Of a DNA stretch of 64,000 nucleotides, positions 1-13,091 are shown one piece after another. The notes below the pieces were generated by a model. It saw nothing but the letters and a program-made list of their open reading frames with translations. It was not told the DNA's origin and made no database searches. Within the stretch, counting starts at the first letter, position 1; every line of letters starts with the position of its first letter. This DNA comes from Ptiloglossa arizonensis (Eukaryota > Arthropoda > Insecta > Hymenoptera > Colletidae). Made by a program: the position numbers and the translations under genes. The stretch is taken from positions 1,426,001-1,490,000 of the forward strand of contig NW_027478417.1 in assembly GCF_051014685.1 (NCBI RefSeq). Reading direction: 5' to 3'.

Positions 1-177
1 ACGAACTCGAGAAATTCCTGTTGCATCTGAAAGTAGAAACTCGCACGATTACAACGGCATGTGTATTTTTCCCCTAGGCCTTTGTAGTTATTGGTTTCGA
101 GTATCAGACTTGCGAAAATTTTGATGGTTTCTCAACCATTCCTTAAATTCTAACTCCCATATCTCGCGAACGGAATG
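1..177 (+). repeat. Representative 177-bp monomer with landmarks
   Basis: This is the first complete unit in the arbitrary phase set by the window edge. Landmarks in unit coordinates, from the consensus of many copies, are: CTCGAG at 6-11; a T-run and C-run leading into CCTAGG at 73-78; AAAATTTT at 115-122; a CENP-B-box-like 17-mer at 155-171 on the minus strand; and TCGCGA at 164-169. The consensus has 76 G+C of 177 (43%) and 9 CpG. The variable windows are about 45-62 (for example CGATTACAATGGTGTG versus CGATTACAACGGCATG) and 81-112 (ATTCCAG, TTTGTAG, ATAGTAG or ATTGTAG, followed by GAGTATCAGACCAG, GGGAATCAGACTTG and similar). These windows sort monomers into recurring classes. Confidence 0.95.
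155..171 (-). other. CENP-B-box-like motif, consensus form (8 of 9 core bases)
   Basis: The known core is NTTCGNNNNANNCGGGN. The plus strand of most units reads TCCCATATCTCGCGAAC, whose reverse complement fits the core at every fixed base except one (T in place of the first G of CGGG). The site lies at unit positions 155-171 in nearly every monomer. A match of eight or more of nine fixed bases somewhere in a 177-bp unit on either strand has a chance of roughly 4% by simple counting. The motif match is seen; binding is not shown. Confidence 0.4.
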
Positions 178-1239
178 ACGAACTCGAGAAATTCCTGTTG
201 CATCTGAAAGTAGAAACTCGCCCGATTAGAATGGTGTTTGTACTTTTCCCCTAGGCCATTCCAGTTATTGGTTTCGAGTATCAGTCCAGCGAAAATTTTG
301 ATGGTTTCTCAACCATTCCTTAACTTCAAACTCCCATATCTCGCGAACGAACTGACGAACTCGAGAAATTCTTGTTGCATCTGAAAGCAGAAACTCGCCC
401 TGTTACAACGGTGTGTGTATTTTTGCCCTATACCATAGTAGTTATTGGTTTCGAGTATCAGACCAGCGAAATTTTTGATGATTTCTCAACCATTCCTTAA
501 CTTCAAACTCCCATATCTCGCGAACGGATTGACGAACTCGAGAAGTTCCTGTTGCATCTGAAAGTAGAAACACGCCCGATTACAGTGGTGTGTGTACTTT
601 TCCCCTAGGCCATTCCAGTTATTGGTTTCGAGTATCAGACCAGCGAAAATTTTGATGATTTCTCAACCATTCCTTAACTTCAAACTCCCATATCTCGCGA
701 ACGGATTGACGAACTCGAGAAATTCCTGTTGCATCTGAAAGTAGAAACTCGCCCGAATACAGCGGTAAGTGTACTTTTCCCCTAGGCCATTCCAGTTATT
801 GGTTTCGAGTATCAGACCAGCGAAATTTTCGATGGTTTCTCAACCATTCCTTAACTTCAAACTCCCATATCTCGGGAACGGATTGACGTACTCGAGAAAT
901 TCCTTTTGCATCTGAAAGTAGAAACTCGCCCGATTACAATGGTGTTTGTACTTTTCCCCTAGGCCATAGTAGTTATTGGTTTCGAGTATCAGACTTGCGA
1001 AAATTTTGATGGTTGCTCAAGCGTTCCTTAACTTCAAACTCCCATATCTCGCGAACCGATTCACGAACTCGAGAAATTCCTGTTGCATTCGAAACTAGAA
1101 ACTCGCACGATTACAACTGCATGTGTATTTTTCCCCTAGGCCGTTGTAGTAATTGGTTTCGGGAATCAGACTTGCGAAAATTTTGATGGTTTCTCAAACA
1201 TTCCTTAAATTCTAACACCCATATTTGGCGAACGGATTG

Positions 1240-2423
1240 ACGATCTCGAGAAATTCCTGTTGCATCTGAAAGTAGCAACACGCCCGATTACAGTGGTGTG
1301 TGTACTTTTCCCCTAGGCCATTCCAGTTATTGGTTTCGAGTATCAGACCAGCGAAAATTTTGATGATTTCTCAACCATTCCTTAACTTCAAACTCCCATA
1401 TCTCGCGAACGGATTGACGAACTCGAGAAATTCCTGTTGCATCTGAAAGAAGAAACACGCCCGATTACAATGGTGTGTGTACTTTTCCCCTAGGCCATTC
1501 CAGTTATTGCTTTCGAGTATCAGACCAGCGAAAATTTTGATGGTTTCTCAACCATTCCTTAACTTCGAACTCCTATATCTCGCGAACGGATTCACGAACT
1601 CGAGAAATTCCTGTTGCATCTGAAAGTAGAAACTCGCACGATTACAACGGCATGTGTATTTTCCCCCTAGGCCTTTATAGTTATTGGTTTCGGGAATCAG
1701 ACTTGCGAAAATTTTGATGGTTTCTCAACCATTCCTTAAATTCTAACTCCCATATCTCGCGAACGGATTGACGAACTCGAGAAATTCCTGTTGCATCTGA
1801 AAGTAGAAACTCGCCCGATTACAGTGGTGTGTGTACTTTTCCCCTAGGCCATTCCAGTTGTTGGTTTCGAGTATCAGACTTGCGAAAATTTTGATTGTTT
1901 CTCAACCATTCCTGCACTTCTAACTCCCACAACTGGCGAACGGATTGACGATTTCGAGAAATTCCTGTTGCATCTGAAAGTAGAAGCACGCCCGATTACA
2001 GTGGTGTGTGTACTTTTCCCCTAGGCCATTCCAGTTATTGGTTTCGAGTATCAGAACAGCGAATATTTTGGTGGTTTCTCAACCATTCCTTAACTTCAAA
2101 CTCCCATATCTCGCGAACGGATTGACGAACTCGAGAAGTTCCTGTTGCATCTGAAAGTAGAAACACGCCCGATTACAGTGGTGTGTGTACTTTTCCCCTA
2201 GGCCATTCCAGTTATTGCTTTCGAGTATCAGACCAGCGAAAATTTTGATGGTTTCTCAACCATTCCTTAACTTCGAACTCGTATATCTCGCGAACGGATT
2301 CACGAACTCGAGAAATTCCTGTTGCATCTGAAAGTAGAAACTCGCACGATTACAACGGCATGTGTATTTTCCCCCTAGGCCTTTGTAGTTATTGGTTTCG
2401 CGAATCAGACTTGCGAAAATTTT
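1240..2423 (+). repeat. Imperfect 4-unit (708-bp) repeat
   Basis: Units at about 1240-1715 resemble those at about 1948-2423 at an offset of 708 bp (4 x 177). The rare ATTGCTTTCG variant, at 1506 and again at 2214, marks the pair. Several substitutions separate the copies, so this duplication looks older than the large ones further right. The remainder of 1-3.87 kb is a mix of monomer classes in which I saw no clean higher-order period. Confidence 0.6.
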
Positions 2424-3869
2424 GATGGTTCCTCAACCATTCCTTCACTGCTATCTCCCACATCTGGCGAACGGATTGACGATTTCGAGAAATTCCTGTT
2501 GCATCTGAAAGTAGAAGCACGCCCGATTACAGTGGTGTGTGTACTTTTCCCCTAGGCCATTCCAGTTATTGGTTTCGAGTATCAGATCAGCGAAAATTTT
2601 GATGGTTGTTCAAGCGTTCCTTAATTTCAAACTCCCATATCTCGCGAACGGATTCACGAACTCGAGAAATTCCTGTTGCATCCGAAATTAGAAACTCGCA
2701 CGATTACAACTGCATGTGTATTTTTCCCCTAGGGCTTTGTAGTTATTGGTTTCGGGAATCAGACTTGCGAATATTTTGATGGTTTCTTAACCTTTCCTTA
2801 ACTTCAAACTCCCATATCTCGGGAATGGACTGACGAACTCGAGAAATTCATGTTGCATCTGAAAGTAGAAACTCGCCCGATTACAATGGTGTGTGTACTT
2901 TTCCCCTAGGCCATAGTAGTTATTGGTTTCGAGTATCAGACTTGCGAAAATTTTGATGGTTGTTCAAGCGTTCCTTAAATTCAAACTCCCACATCTTGCG
3001 AACGGATTGACGATTTCGAGAAATTCCTGTTGCATCTGAAAGCAGAAGCACGCCCGATTACAGTGGTGTGTGTACTTTTCCCCTAGGCCATTCCAGTTAT
3101 TGGTTTCGAGTATCAGACCAGCGGAAATTTTGATGGTTTCTCAACCATTCCTTAACTTCAAACTCCCATATCTCGCGAACGGATTGACGAACTCGAGAAA
3201 TTCCTGTTGCATCTGAAAGTAGAAACTGGCACGATTACAACGGTATGTGTATTTTTCCCCTAGGCCATTGTAGTTATTGGTTTCGAGTATCAGACATGCG
3301 AAAATTTTGATGGTTTCTCAACCATTCCTTTACTTCAAACTCCCATATCACGCGAACGGATTGACGAACTCGAGAAATTCCTACTGCATCTGAAAGCAGG
3401 AACTCGCCCGATTACAACGGTATGTGTATTTTTCCCCTAGGCCATTGTAGTTATTGGTTTCGAGTATCAGACCAGCGAAATTTTTGATGGTTTCTCAACC
3501 ATTCCTTAACTTCAAACTCCCATATCTCGCGAACGAAATGACGAACTCGAGAAATTCTTGTTGCATCTGAAAGCAGAAACTCGCCCGGTTACAACGGTGT
3601 GTGTAATTTTGCCATATGCCATAGTAGTTATTGGTTTCGAGTATCAGACTTGCAAAAATTTTGATGGTTTCTCAACCATTCCTTAACTTCAAACTCCCAT
3701 ATCTCGGGAATGGATTGACGAACTCGAGAAATTCATGTTGCATCTGAAAGTAGAAACTCGCCCGATTACAATGGTGTGTGTACTTTTCCCCTAGGCCATA
3801 GTAGTTATTGGTTTCGAGTATCAGACTTGCGAAAATTTTGATGGTTGCTCAAGCGTTCCTTAACTTCTA

Positions 3870-5130
3870 ACTCCCACATCTGGCGAACGGATTGACGATT
3901 TCGAGAAATTCCTGTTGCATCTGAAAGTAGAAACTCGCACGATTACAACGGTATGTGTATTTTTCCCCTAGGCCTTTATAGTTATTGGTTTCGGGAATAA
4001 GACTTGCGAAAATTTTGATGGTTTCTCAACCATTCCTTAAATTCTAACTCCCATATCTCGCGAACGGATTGACGAACTCGAGAAATTCCTGTTGCATCTG
4101 AAAGTAGAAACTCGCCCGATTACAATGGTTTGTGTATTTTTCCCCTAGGCCATTCCAGTTATTGGTTTCGAGTATCAGAACAGCGAAAATTTTGATGGGT
4201 TCTCAACCATTCCTTAACTTCAAACTCCCATATCTCGCGAACGAACTGACGAACTCGAGAAATTCTTGTTGCATCTGAAAGCAGAAACTCGCCCGGTTAC
4301 TACGGTGTGTGTATTTTTGCCATATGGCATAGTAGTAATTGTTTTCGAGTATCGGACTTGCGAAAATTTTGATGGTTTCTCAACCATTCCTTAATTTCAA
4401 ACTCCCATATCTCGCGAACGGATTGACGAACTCGAGAAATTCCTGTTGCATCGGAAAGTAGAAACTCGCCCCATTACAATGGTGTGTGTACTTTTCCCCT
4501 AGGCCATTCCAGTTATTGGTTTCGAGTATCAGACCAGCGAAATTTTTGATGGTTTCTGAACCATTCCTTAACTTCAAACTCCCATATCTCGCGAACGGAT
4601 TGACGAACTGGAGAAATTCCTGTTTCATCTGAAAGTAAAAACTCGCCCGATTACAACGGTATGTGTATTTTTCCCCTAGGCCATTGTAGTTATTGGTTTC
4701 GAGTATCAGACCAGCGAAAATTTTGATGGTTTCTCAACCATTCCTTAACTTCAAACTCCCATATCTCGCGAACGAACTGACGAACTCGAGAAATCCTTGT
4801 TGCATCTGAAAGCAGAAACTCGCCCGGTTACTACGGTGTGTGCATTTTTGCCATATGGCATAGTAGTAATTGTTATCGCGTATCAGACTTGCGAAAATTT
4901 TGATGGTTTCTCAACCATTCCTTATTTTCAAACTCCCATATCTCGCGAACGGATTGACGAACTCGAGAAATTCCTGTTGCATCGGAAAGTAGAAACTCGC
5001 CCCATTACAATGGTGTGTGTACTTTTCCCCTAGGCCATTCCAGTTATTGGTTTCGAGTATCAGACCAGCGAAATTTTTGATGGTTTCTCAACCATTCCTT
5101 AACTTCAAACTCCCATATCTCGCGAACGGA
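3870..5130 (+). repeat. Segment related to 7.4-8.5 kb, with monomer gain
   Basis: Diagnostic variants recur between this stretch and about 7409-8470. AATAAGACTTG occurs at 3996 and 7535 (20 units apart). The CTGTTTCATC/AAAACTCG monomer starts near 4611 and 7796 (18 units apart). A GCATTTTTGCCATATGG monomer near 4797 and 8159 is 19 units apart. The changing offset shows that single monomers were gained or lost after duplication. Parts of the stretch (about 4095-4380) do not fit the simple pairing. Confidence 0.6.
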
Positions 5131-8100
5131 TTGACGACCTCGAGAAATTCCTGTTGCATCTGAAATTAGAAAAACGCCCAATTACAGTGGTTTGTGTACT
5201 TTTCCCCTAGGCCATTCCAGTTATTGGTTTCGAGTATCAGACCAGCGAAAATTTTGAAGGTTTCTCAACCATTCCCTAACTTCAAACTCCCATATCTCGC
5301 GAACGGATTGACGAACTCAAGAAATTCCTGTTGCATCTGAAGGTAGAAACTCGCCCGAATACAGCGGTAAGTGTACTTTTCCCCTAGGCCATAGTAGTTA
5401 TTGGTTTCGATTATCAGACGTGCGAAAATTTTGATGGTTTCTCAACCATTCCTTAACTTCGAACTCCCATATCTCGCGAACGGATTGACGAACTCGAGAA
5501 ATTCCTGTTGCATCCGAAAGTAGAAACTCGCCCGATTACAACTGCATGTGTATTTTTCCCCTAGGCCTTTGTAGTTATTGGTTTCGGGAATCAGTCTTGC
5601 GAAAATTTTGATGGTTTCTCAACCATTCCTTAACTTCATACTCCGATATCTGGCGAACGGATTGACGACCTCGAGAAATTCCTGTTGCATGTGAAAGTAG
5701 AAACACACCCGATTACAATGGTGTGTGTTCTTTTCCCCTAGGCCATTCCAGTTATTGTTTTCGAGTATCAGACCAATGAAAATTTTGATGGTTCCTCAAC
5801 CATTCCCTAACATCAAACTCCCATATCTCGCGAACGGATTGACGAACTCGAGAAATTCCTGTTGCATGTGAAGGTAGAAATACGCCCGATTACAATGGTG
5901 TGTGTTCTTTTCCCCTAGGCCATAGTAGTTATTGTTTTCGGAAATGAGACTTGCGAAAATTTTGATGGTTTCTCAACCATTCCTTAAATTCTAACTCCCA
6001 TATCTCGCGAACGGATTGACGAACTCGAGAAATTCCTGTTGCATCTGAAAGTAGAAACTCGCCCGATTACAATGGTGTGTGTACTTTTCCCCTAGGCCAA
6101 TCCAGTTATTGGTTTCGAGTATCAGACCAGCGAAAATTTTGATGGTTTCTCAACCATTCCCTAACTTCAAACTCCCATATCTCGCGAACGGATTGACGAA
6201 CTCGAGAAATTCCTGTTGCATCTGAAAGTAGAAACTCGCCGGAATACAGCGGTAAGTGTACTTTTCCCCTAGGCCATGGTAGTTATTGGTTTCGATTATC
6301 AGACTTGCGAAAATTTTGATGGTTTCTCAACCATTCCTTAATTTCAAACTCCCATATCTCGGGAACGGATTGACGATCTCGAGAAATTCCTGTTGCATGT
6401 GAAAGTAGAAACACACCCGATTACAATGGTGTGTGTTCTTTTCCCCTAGGCCATTCCAGTTATTGGTTTCGAGTATCAGACCAGCGAAAATTTTGATGGT
6501 TTCTCAACCATTCCTTAACTTCGAACTCCCATATCTCACGAACGGATTGACGAACTCGAGAATTTCCTGTTGCATCCGAAAGTAGAAACTCGCCCGATTA
6601 CAACTGCATGTGTATTTTTCCCCTAGGCCTTTGTAGTTATTGGTTTCGGGAATCAGTCTTGCGAAAATTTTGAAGGTTTCTCAACCATTCCTTGACTTCT
6701 AACTCCCATATCTGGCGAACGGATTGACGACCTCGAGAAATTCCTGTTGCATCTCAAATTAGAAAAACGCCCGATTACAGTGGTGTGTGTACTTTTCCCC
6801 TAGGCCATTCCAGTTATTGGTTTCGAGAATCGGACCAGCGAAACTTTGATGGTTTCTCAACCATTCCTTAATTTCAATCTCCCATATCTCGGGAACGGAT
6901 TGACGATCTCGAGAAATTCCTGTTGCATCTGAAAGTAGAAACTCGCCCGATTACAACGGTATCTGTATTTTTCCCCTAGGCCTTTGTAGTTATTGGTTTC
7001 GGGAATCAGACTTGCAAAAATTTTGATGGTTCCTCAAACATTCCTTAACTTCAAGCTCCCATATCTCGCGAATGGATTGACGAACTCGAGAAACTCCTGT
7101 TGCATCTCAAAGTAGAAACACGCCCGGTTACAGTGGTGTGTGTACTTTTCCCCTAGGCCATTCCAGTTATTGGTTTCGAGTATCAGACCAGCGAAAATTT
7201 TGATGGTTTCTCAACCATTCCCTAACTTCAAACTCCCATATCTCGCGAACGGATTGACGAACTGGAGAAATTCCTGTTGCATCTGAAAGTAGAAACTCGC
7301 CGGAATACAGCGGTAAGTGTACTTTTCCCCTAGGGCATGGTAGTTATTGGTATCGGGAATCAGACTTGCAAAAATTTTGATGGTTCCTCAAACATTCCTT
7401 AACTTCAAACTCCCACATCTGGCGAACGGATTGACGATTTCGAGAAATTCCTGTTGCATCTGAAAGTAGAAACTCGCACGATTACAACGGTATGTGTATT
7501 TTTCCCCTAGGCCTTTATAGTTATTGGTTTCGGGAATAAGACTTGCGAAAATTTTGATGGTTTCTCAACCATTCCTTAAATTCTAACTCCCATATCTCGC
7601 GAACGGATTGACGAACTCGAGAAATTCCTGTTGCATCGGAAAGTAGAAACTCGCCCCATTACAATGGTGTGTGTACTTTTCCCCTAGGCCATTCCAGTTA
7701 TTGGTTTCGCGTATCAGACCAGCGAAATTTTTGATGGTTTCTCAACCATTCCTTAACTTCAAACTCCCATATCTCGCGAACGGATTGACGAACTGGAGAA
7801 ATTCCTGTTTCATCTGAAAGTAAAAACTCGCCCGATTACAACGGTATGTGTATTTTTCCCCTAGGCCATTGTAGTTATTGGTTTCGAGTATCAGACATGC
7901 GAAAATTTTGATGGTTTCTCAACCATTCCTTAAATTCTAACTCCCATATCTCGCGAACGGATTGACGAACTCGAGAAATTCCTGTTGCATCTGAAAGTAG
8001 AAACTCACCCGATTACAATGGTGTGTGTATTTTTCCCCTAGGCCATTCCAGTTATTGGTTTCGAGTATCAGACCAGCGAAAATTTTGATGGTTTCTCAAC

Positions 8101-9510
8101 CATTCCTTAACTTCAAACTCCCATATCTCGCGAACGAACTGACGAACTCGAGAAATCCTTGTTGCATCTGAAAGCAGAAACTCGCCCGGTTACTACGGTG
8201 TGTGCATTTTTGCCATATGGCATAGTAGTAATTGTTATCGAGTATCAGACTTGCGAAAATTTTGATGGTTTCTCAACCATTCCTTATTTTCAAACTCCCA
8301 TATCTCGCGAACGACTTGATGAACTCGAGAAATTCCTGTTGCATCGGAAAGTAGAAACTCGCCCCATTACAATGGTGTGTGTACTTTTCCCCTAGGCCAT
8401 TCCAGTTATTGGTTTCGAGTATCAGACCAGCGAAATTTTTGATGGTTTCTCAACCATTCCTTAACTTCAAACTCCCATATCTCGCGAACGAACTGACGAA
8501 CTCGAGAAAATCTTGTTGCATCTGAAAGCAGAAACTCGCCCGGTTACAACGGTGTGTGTATTTTTGCCATATGCCATAGTAGTTATTGGTTTCGAGTATC
8601 AGACTTGCGAAAATTTTGATGGTTTCTTAGCCGTTCCTTAAATTCAAACTCCCATATCTCGGGAATGGATTGACGAACTCGAGAAATTCCTGTTTCATCT
8701 GAAAGTAAAAACTCGCCCGATTACAATGGTTTGTGTATTTTTCCCCTAGGCCATTCCAGTTATTGGTTTCGAGTATCAGACCAGCGAAATTTTTGATGGT
8801 TTCTCAACCATTCCTTAACTTCAAACTCCCATATCTCGCGAACGAACTGACGAACTCGAGAAATTCTTGTTGCATCTGAAAGCAGAAACTCGCCCGGTTA
8901 CAACGGTGTGTGTATTTTTGCCATATGCCATAGTAGTTATTGGTTTCGAGTATCAGACTTGCGAAAATTTTGATGGTTTCTCAACCATTCCTTAATTTCA
9001 AACTCCCATATCTCGCGAACGGATTGACGAACTCGAGAAATTCCTGTTGCATCGGAAAGTAGAAACTCGCCCCATTACAATGGTGTGTGTACTTTTCCCC
9101 TAGGCCATTCCAGTTATTGGTTTCGAGTATCAGACCAGCGAAATTTTTGATGGTTTCTCAACCATTCCTTAACTTCAAACTCCCATATCTCGCGAACGGA
9201 TTGACGAACTGGAGAAATTCCTGTTTCATCTGAAAGTAAAAACTCGCCCGATTACAACGGTATGTGTATTTTTCCCCTAGGCCATTGTAGTTATTGGTTT
9301 CGAGTATCAGACATGCGAAAATTTTGATGGTTTCTCAACCATTCCTTAAATTCTAACTCCCATATCTCGCGAACGGATTGACGAACTCGAGATATTCCTG
9401 TTGCATCTGAAAGTAGGAACTCGCCCGATTACAATGGTGTGTGTATTTTTCCCCTAGGCCATTCCAGTTATTGGTTTCGAGTATCAGACCAGCGAAAATT
9501 TTGATGGTTT
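5130..9510 (+). repeat. Segmental duplication, copy 1 (about 4.4 kb)
   Basis: This block reappears at about 12032-16235. The offset is 6902 bp (39 units minus one base) on its left part and 6725 bp (38 units minus one base) on its right part. The change falls near 7362-7538, where this copy has one monomer that the other lacks. Shared rare marks include the TGAAATTAGAAAAACGCCC monomer (5161 and 12063), a one-base loss giving GCGAAACTTTG (6841 and 13743) and a CTAGGGCATGG variant (near 7331). A few substitutions differ, for example around 8890 versus 15615. Confidence 0.85.
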
Positions 9511-12500
9511 CTCAACCATTCCTTAACTTCGAACTCCCATATCTCGCGAACGGATTCACGAACTCGAGAAATTCCTATTGCATCTGAAAGTAGAAACTCG
9601 CACGTTTACAACGGCATGTGTATTTTTCCCCTAGGCCTTTGTAGTTATTGGTTTCGGGAATCAGTCTTGCGAAAATTTTGAAGGTTTCTCAACCATTCCT
9701 TCACTTCTAACTCCCATATCTGGCGAACGGATTGACGACCTCGAGAAATTCCTGTTGCATCTGAAATTAGAAAAACGCCCAATTACAGTGGTTTGTGTAC
9801 TTTTCCCCTAGGCCATTCCAGTTATTGGTTTCGAGTATCAGACCAGCGAAAATTTTGAAGGTTTCTCAACCATTCCCTAACTTCAAACTCCCATATCTCG
9901 CGAACGGATTGACGAACTCAAGAAATTCCTGTTGCATCTGAAGGTAGAAACTCGCCCGAATACAGCGGTAAGTGTACTTTTCCCCTAGGCCATAGTAGTT
10001 ATTGGTTTCGATTATCAGACGTGCGAAAATTTTGATGGTTTCTCAACCATTCCTTAACTTCGAACTCCCATATCTCGCGAACGGATTGACGAACTCGAGA
10101 AATTCCTGTTGCATCCGAAAGTAGAAACTCGCCCGATTACAACTGCATGTGTATTTTTCCCCTAGGCCTTTGTAGTTATTGGTTTCGGGAATCAGTCTTG
10201 CGAAAATTTTGATGGTTTCTCAACCATTCCTTAATTTCATACTCCGATATCTGGCGAACGGATTGACGACCTCGAGAAATTCCTGTTGCATGTGAAAGTA
10301 GAAACACACCCGATTACAATGGTGTGTGTTCTTTTCCCCTAGGCCATTCCAGTTATTGTTTTCGAGTATCAGACCAATGAAAATTTTGATGGTTCCTCAA
10401 CCATTCCCTAACATCAAACTCCCATATCTCGCGAACGGATTGACGAACTCGAGAAATTCCTGTTGCATGTGAAGGTAGAAACACGCCCGATTACAATGGT
10501 GTGTGTTCTTTTCCCCTAGGCCATAGTAGTTATTGTTTTCGGAAATGAGACTTGCGAAAATTTTGATGGTTTCTCAACCATTCCTTAAATTCTAACTCCC
10601 ATATCTCGCGAACGGATTGACGAACTCGAGAAATTCCTGTTGCATCTGAAAGTAGAAACTCGCCCGATTACAATGGTGTGTGTACTTTTCCCCTAGGCCA
10701 ATCCAGTTATTGGTTTCGAGTATCAGACCAGCGAAAATTTTGATGGTTTCTCAACCATTCCCTAACTTCAAACTCCCATATCTCGCGAACGAACTGACGA
10801 ACTCGAGAAATTCTTGTTGCATCTGAAAGCAGAAACTCGCCCGGTTACAACGGTGTGTGTATTTTTGCCATATGCCATAGTAGTTATTGGTTTCGAGTAT
10901 CAGACTTGCGAAAATTTTGATGGTTTCTCAACCATTCCTTAATTTCAAACTCCCATATCTCGCGAACGGATTGACGAACTCGAGAAATTCCTATTGCATC
11001 GGAAAGTAGAAACTCGCCCCATTACAATGGTGTGTGTACTTTTCCCCTAGGCCATTCCAGTTATTGGTTTCGAGTATCAGACCAGCGAAATTTTTGATGG
11101 TTTCTCAACCATTCCTTAACTTCAAACTCCCATATCTCGCGAACGGATTGACGAACTGGAGAAATTCCTGTTGCATCTGAAAGTAGAAACTCACCCGATT
11201 ACAATGGTGTGTGTATTTTTCCCCTAGGCCATTCCAGTTATTGGTTTCGAGTATCAGACCAGCGAAAATTTTGATGGTTTCTCAACCATTCCTTAACTTC
11301 AAACTCCCATATCTCGCGAACGAACTGACGAACTCGAGAAATCCTTGTTGCATCTGAAAGCAGAAACTCGCCCGATTACAATGGTGTGTGTACTTTTCCC
11401 CTAGGCCATTCCAGTTATTGGTTTCGAGTATCAGACCAGCGAAATTTTTGATGGTTTCTCAACCATTCCTTAACTTCAAACTCCCATATCTCGCGAACGG
11501 ATTGACGAACTGGAGAAATTCCTGTTTCATCTGAAAGTAAAAACTCGCCCGATTACAACGGTATGTGTATTTTTCCCCTAGGCCATTGTAGTTATTGGTT
11601 TCGAGTATCAGACATGCGAAAATTTTGATGGTTTCTCAACCATTCCTTAAATTCTAACTCCCATATCTCGCGAACGGATTGACGAACTCGAGATATTCCT
11701 GTTGCATCTGAAAGTAGGAACTCGCCCGATTACAATGGTGTGTGTATTTTTCCCCTAGGCCATTCCAGTTATTGGTTTCGAGTATCAGACCAGCGAAAAT
11801 TTTGATGGTTTCTCAACCATTCCTTAACTTCGAACTCCCATATCTCGCGAACGGATTCACGAACTCGAGAAATTCCTATTGCATCTGAAAGTAGAAACTC
11901 GCACGTTTACAACGGCATGTGTATTTTTCCCCTAGGCCTTTGTAGTTATTGGTTTCGGGAATCAGTCTTGCGAAAATTTTGAAGGTTTCTCAACCATTCC
12001 TTCACTTCTAACTCCCATATCTGGCGAACGGATTGACGACCTCGAGAAATTCCTGTTGCATCTGAAATTAGAAAAACGCCCAATTACAGTGGTTTGTGTA
12101 CTTTTCCCCTAGGCCATTCCAGTTATTGGTTTCGAGTATCAGACCAGCGAAAATTTTGAAGGTTTCTCAACCATTCCCTAACTTCAAACTCCCATATCTC
12201 GCGAACGGATTGACGAACTCAAGAAATTCCTGTTGCATCTGAAGGTAGAAACTCGCCCGAATACAGCGGTAAGTGTACTTTTCCCCTAGGCCATAGTAGT
12301 TATTGGTTTCGATTATCAGACGTGCGAAAATTTTGATGGTTTCTCAACCATTCCTTAACTTCGAACTCCCATATCTCGCGAACGGATTGACGAACTCGAG
12401 AAATTCCTGTTGCATCCGAAAGTAGAAACTCGCCCGATTACAACTGCATGTGTATTTTTCCCCTAGGCCTTTGTAGTTATTGGTTTCGGGAATCAGTCTT

Positions 12501-13091
12501 GCGAAAATTTTGATGGTTTCTCAACCATTCCTTAACTTCATACTCCGATATCTGGCGAACGGATTGACGACCTCGAGAAGTTCCTGTTGCATGTGAAAGT
12601 AGAAACACACCCGATTACAATGGTGTGTGTTCTTTTCCCCTAGGCCATTCCAGTTATTGTTTTCGAGTATCAGACCAATGAAAATTTTGATGGTTCCTCA
12701 ACCATTCCCTAACATCAAACTCCCATATCTCGCGAACGGATTGACGAACTCGAGAAATTCCTGTTGCATGTGAAGGTAGAAACACGCCCGATTACAATGG
12801 TGTGTGTTCTTTTCCCCTAGGCCATAGTAGTTATTGTTTTCGGAAATGAGACTTGCGAAAATTTTGATGGTTTCTCAACCATTCCTTAAATTCTAACTCC
12901 CATATCTCGCGAACGGATTGACGAACTCGAGAAATTCCTGTTGCATCTGAAAGTAGAAACTCGCCCGATTACAATGGTGTGTGTACTTTTCCCCTAGGCC
13001 AATCCAGTTATTGGTTTCGAGTATCAGACCAGCGAAAATTTTGATGGTTTCTCAACCATTCCCTAACTTCAAACTCCCATATCTCGCGAAC
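9075..13091 (+). repeat. 13-unit offset repeat (2,301 bp)
   Basis: About 9075-10790 is repeated at about 11376-13091 at an offset of exactly 2301 bp (13 x 177). Shared marks include GAGATATTCCTG with AAAGTAGGAACTCG, the CTATTGCATC/CACGTTTACAACGGC monomer (9551 and 11852) and CTCCGATATCTGG (10242 and 12543). Similarity ends near 10790/13091, where copy 1 continues with GAACGAACTGACG and copy 2 with GAACGGATTGACG. The stretch 10790-11375 is not repeated in the same order. Confidence 0.8.

Noticed and set aside
1..177. Internal sub-repeat of the monomer (GAACTCGAGAAATT, GAAACTCGCCCGATT, CAAACTCCCATAT)
   Set aside because: The three stretches look alike, but spacing is irregular and similarity is limited to a few bases; not enough for an ancestral shorter unit.
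757..780. Splice-donor-like GGTAAGTGT following CAGC in some monomers
   Set aside because: It is a common variant of the unit (CAGCGGTAAGTG) without exons, branch point or acceptor context.
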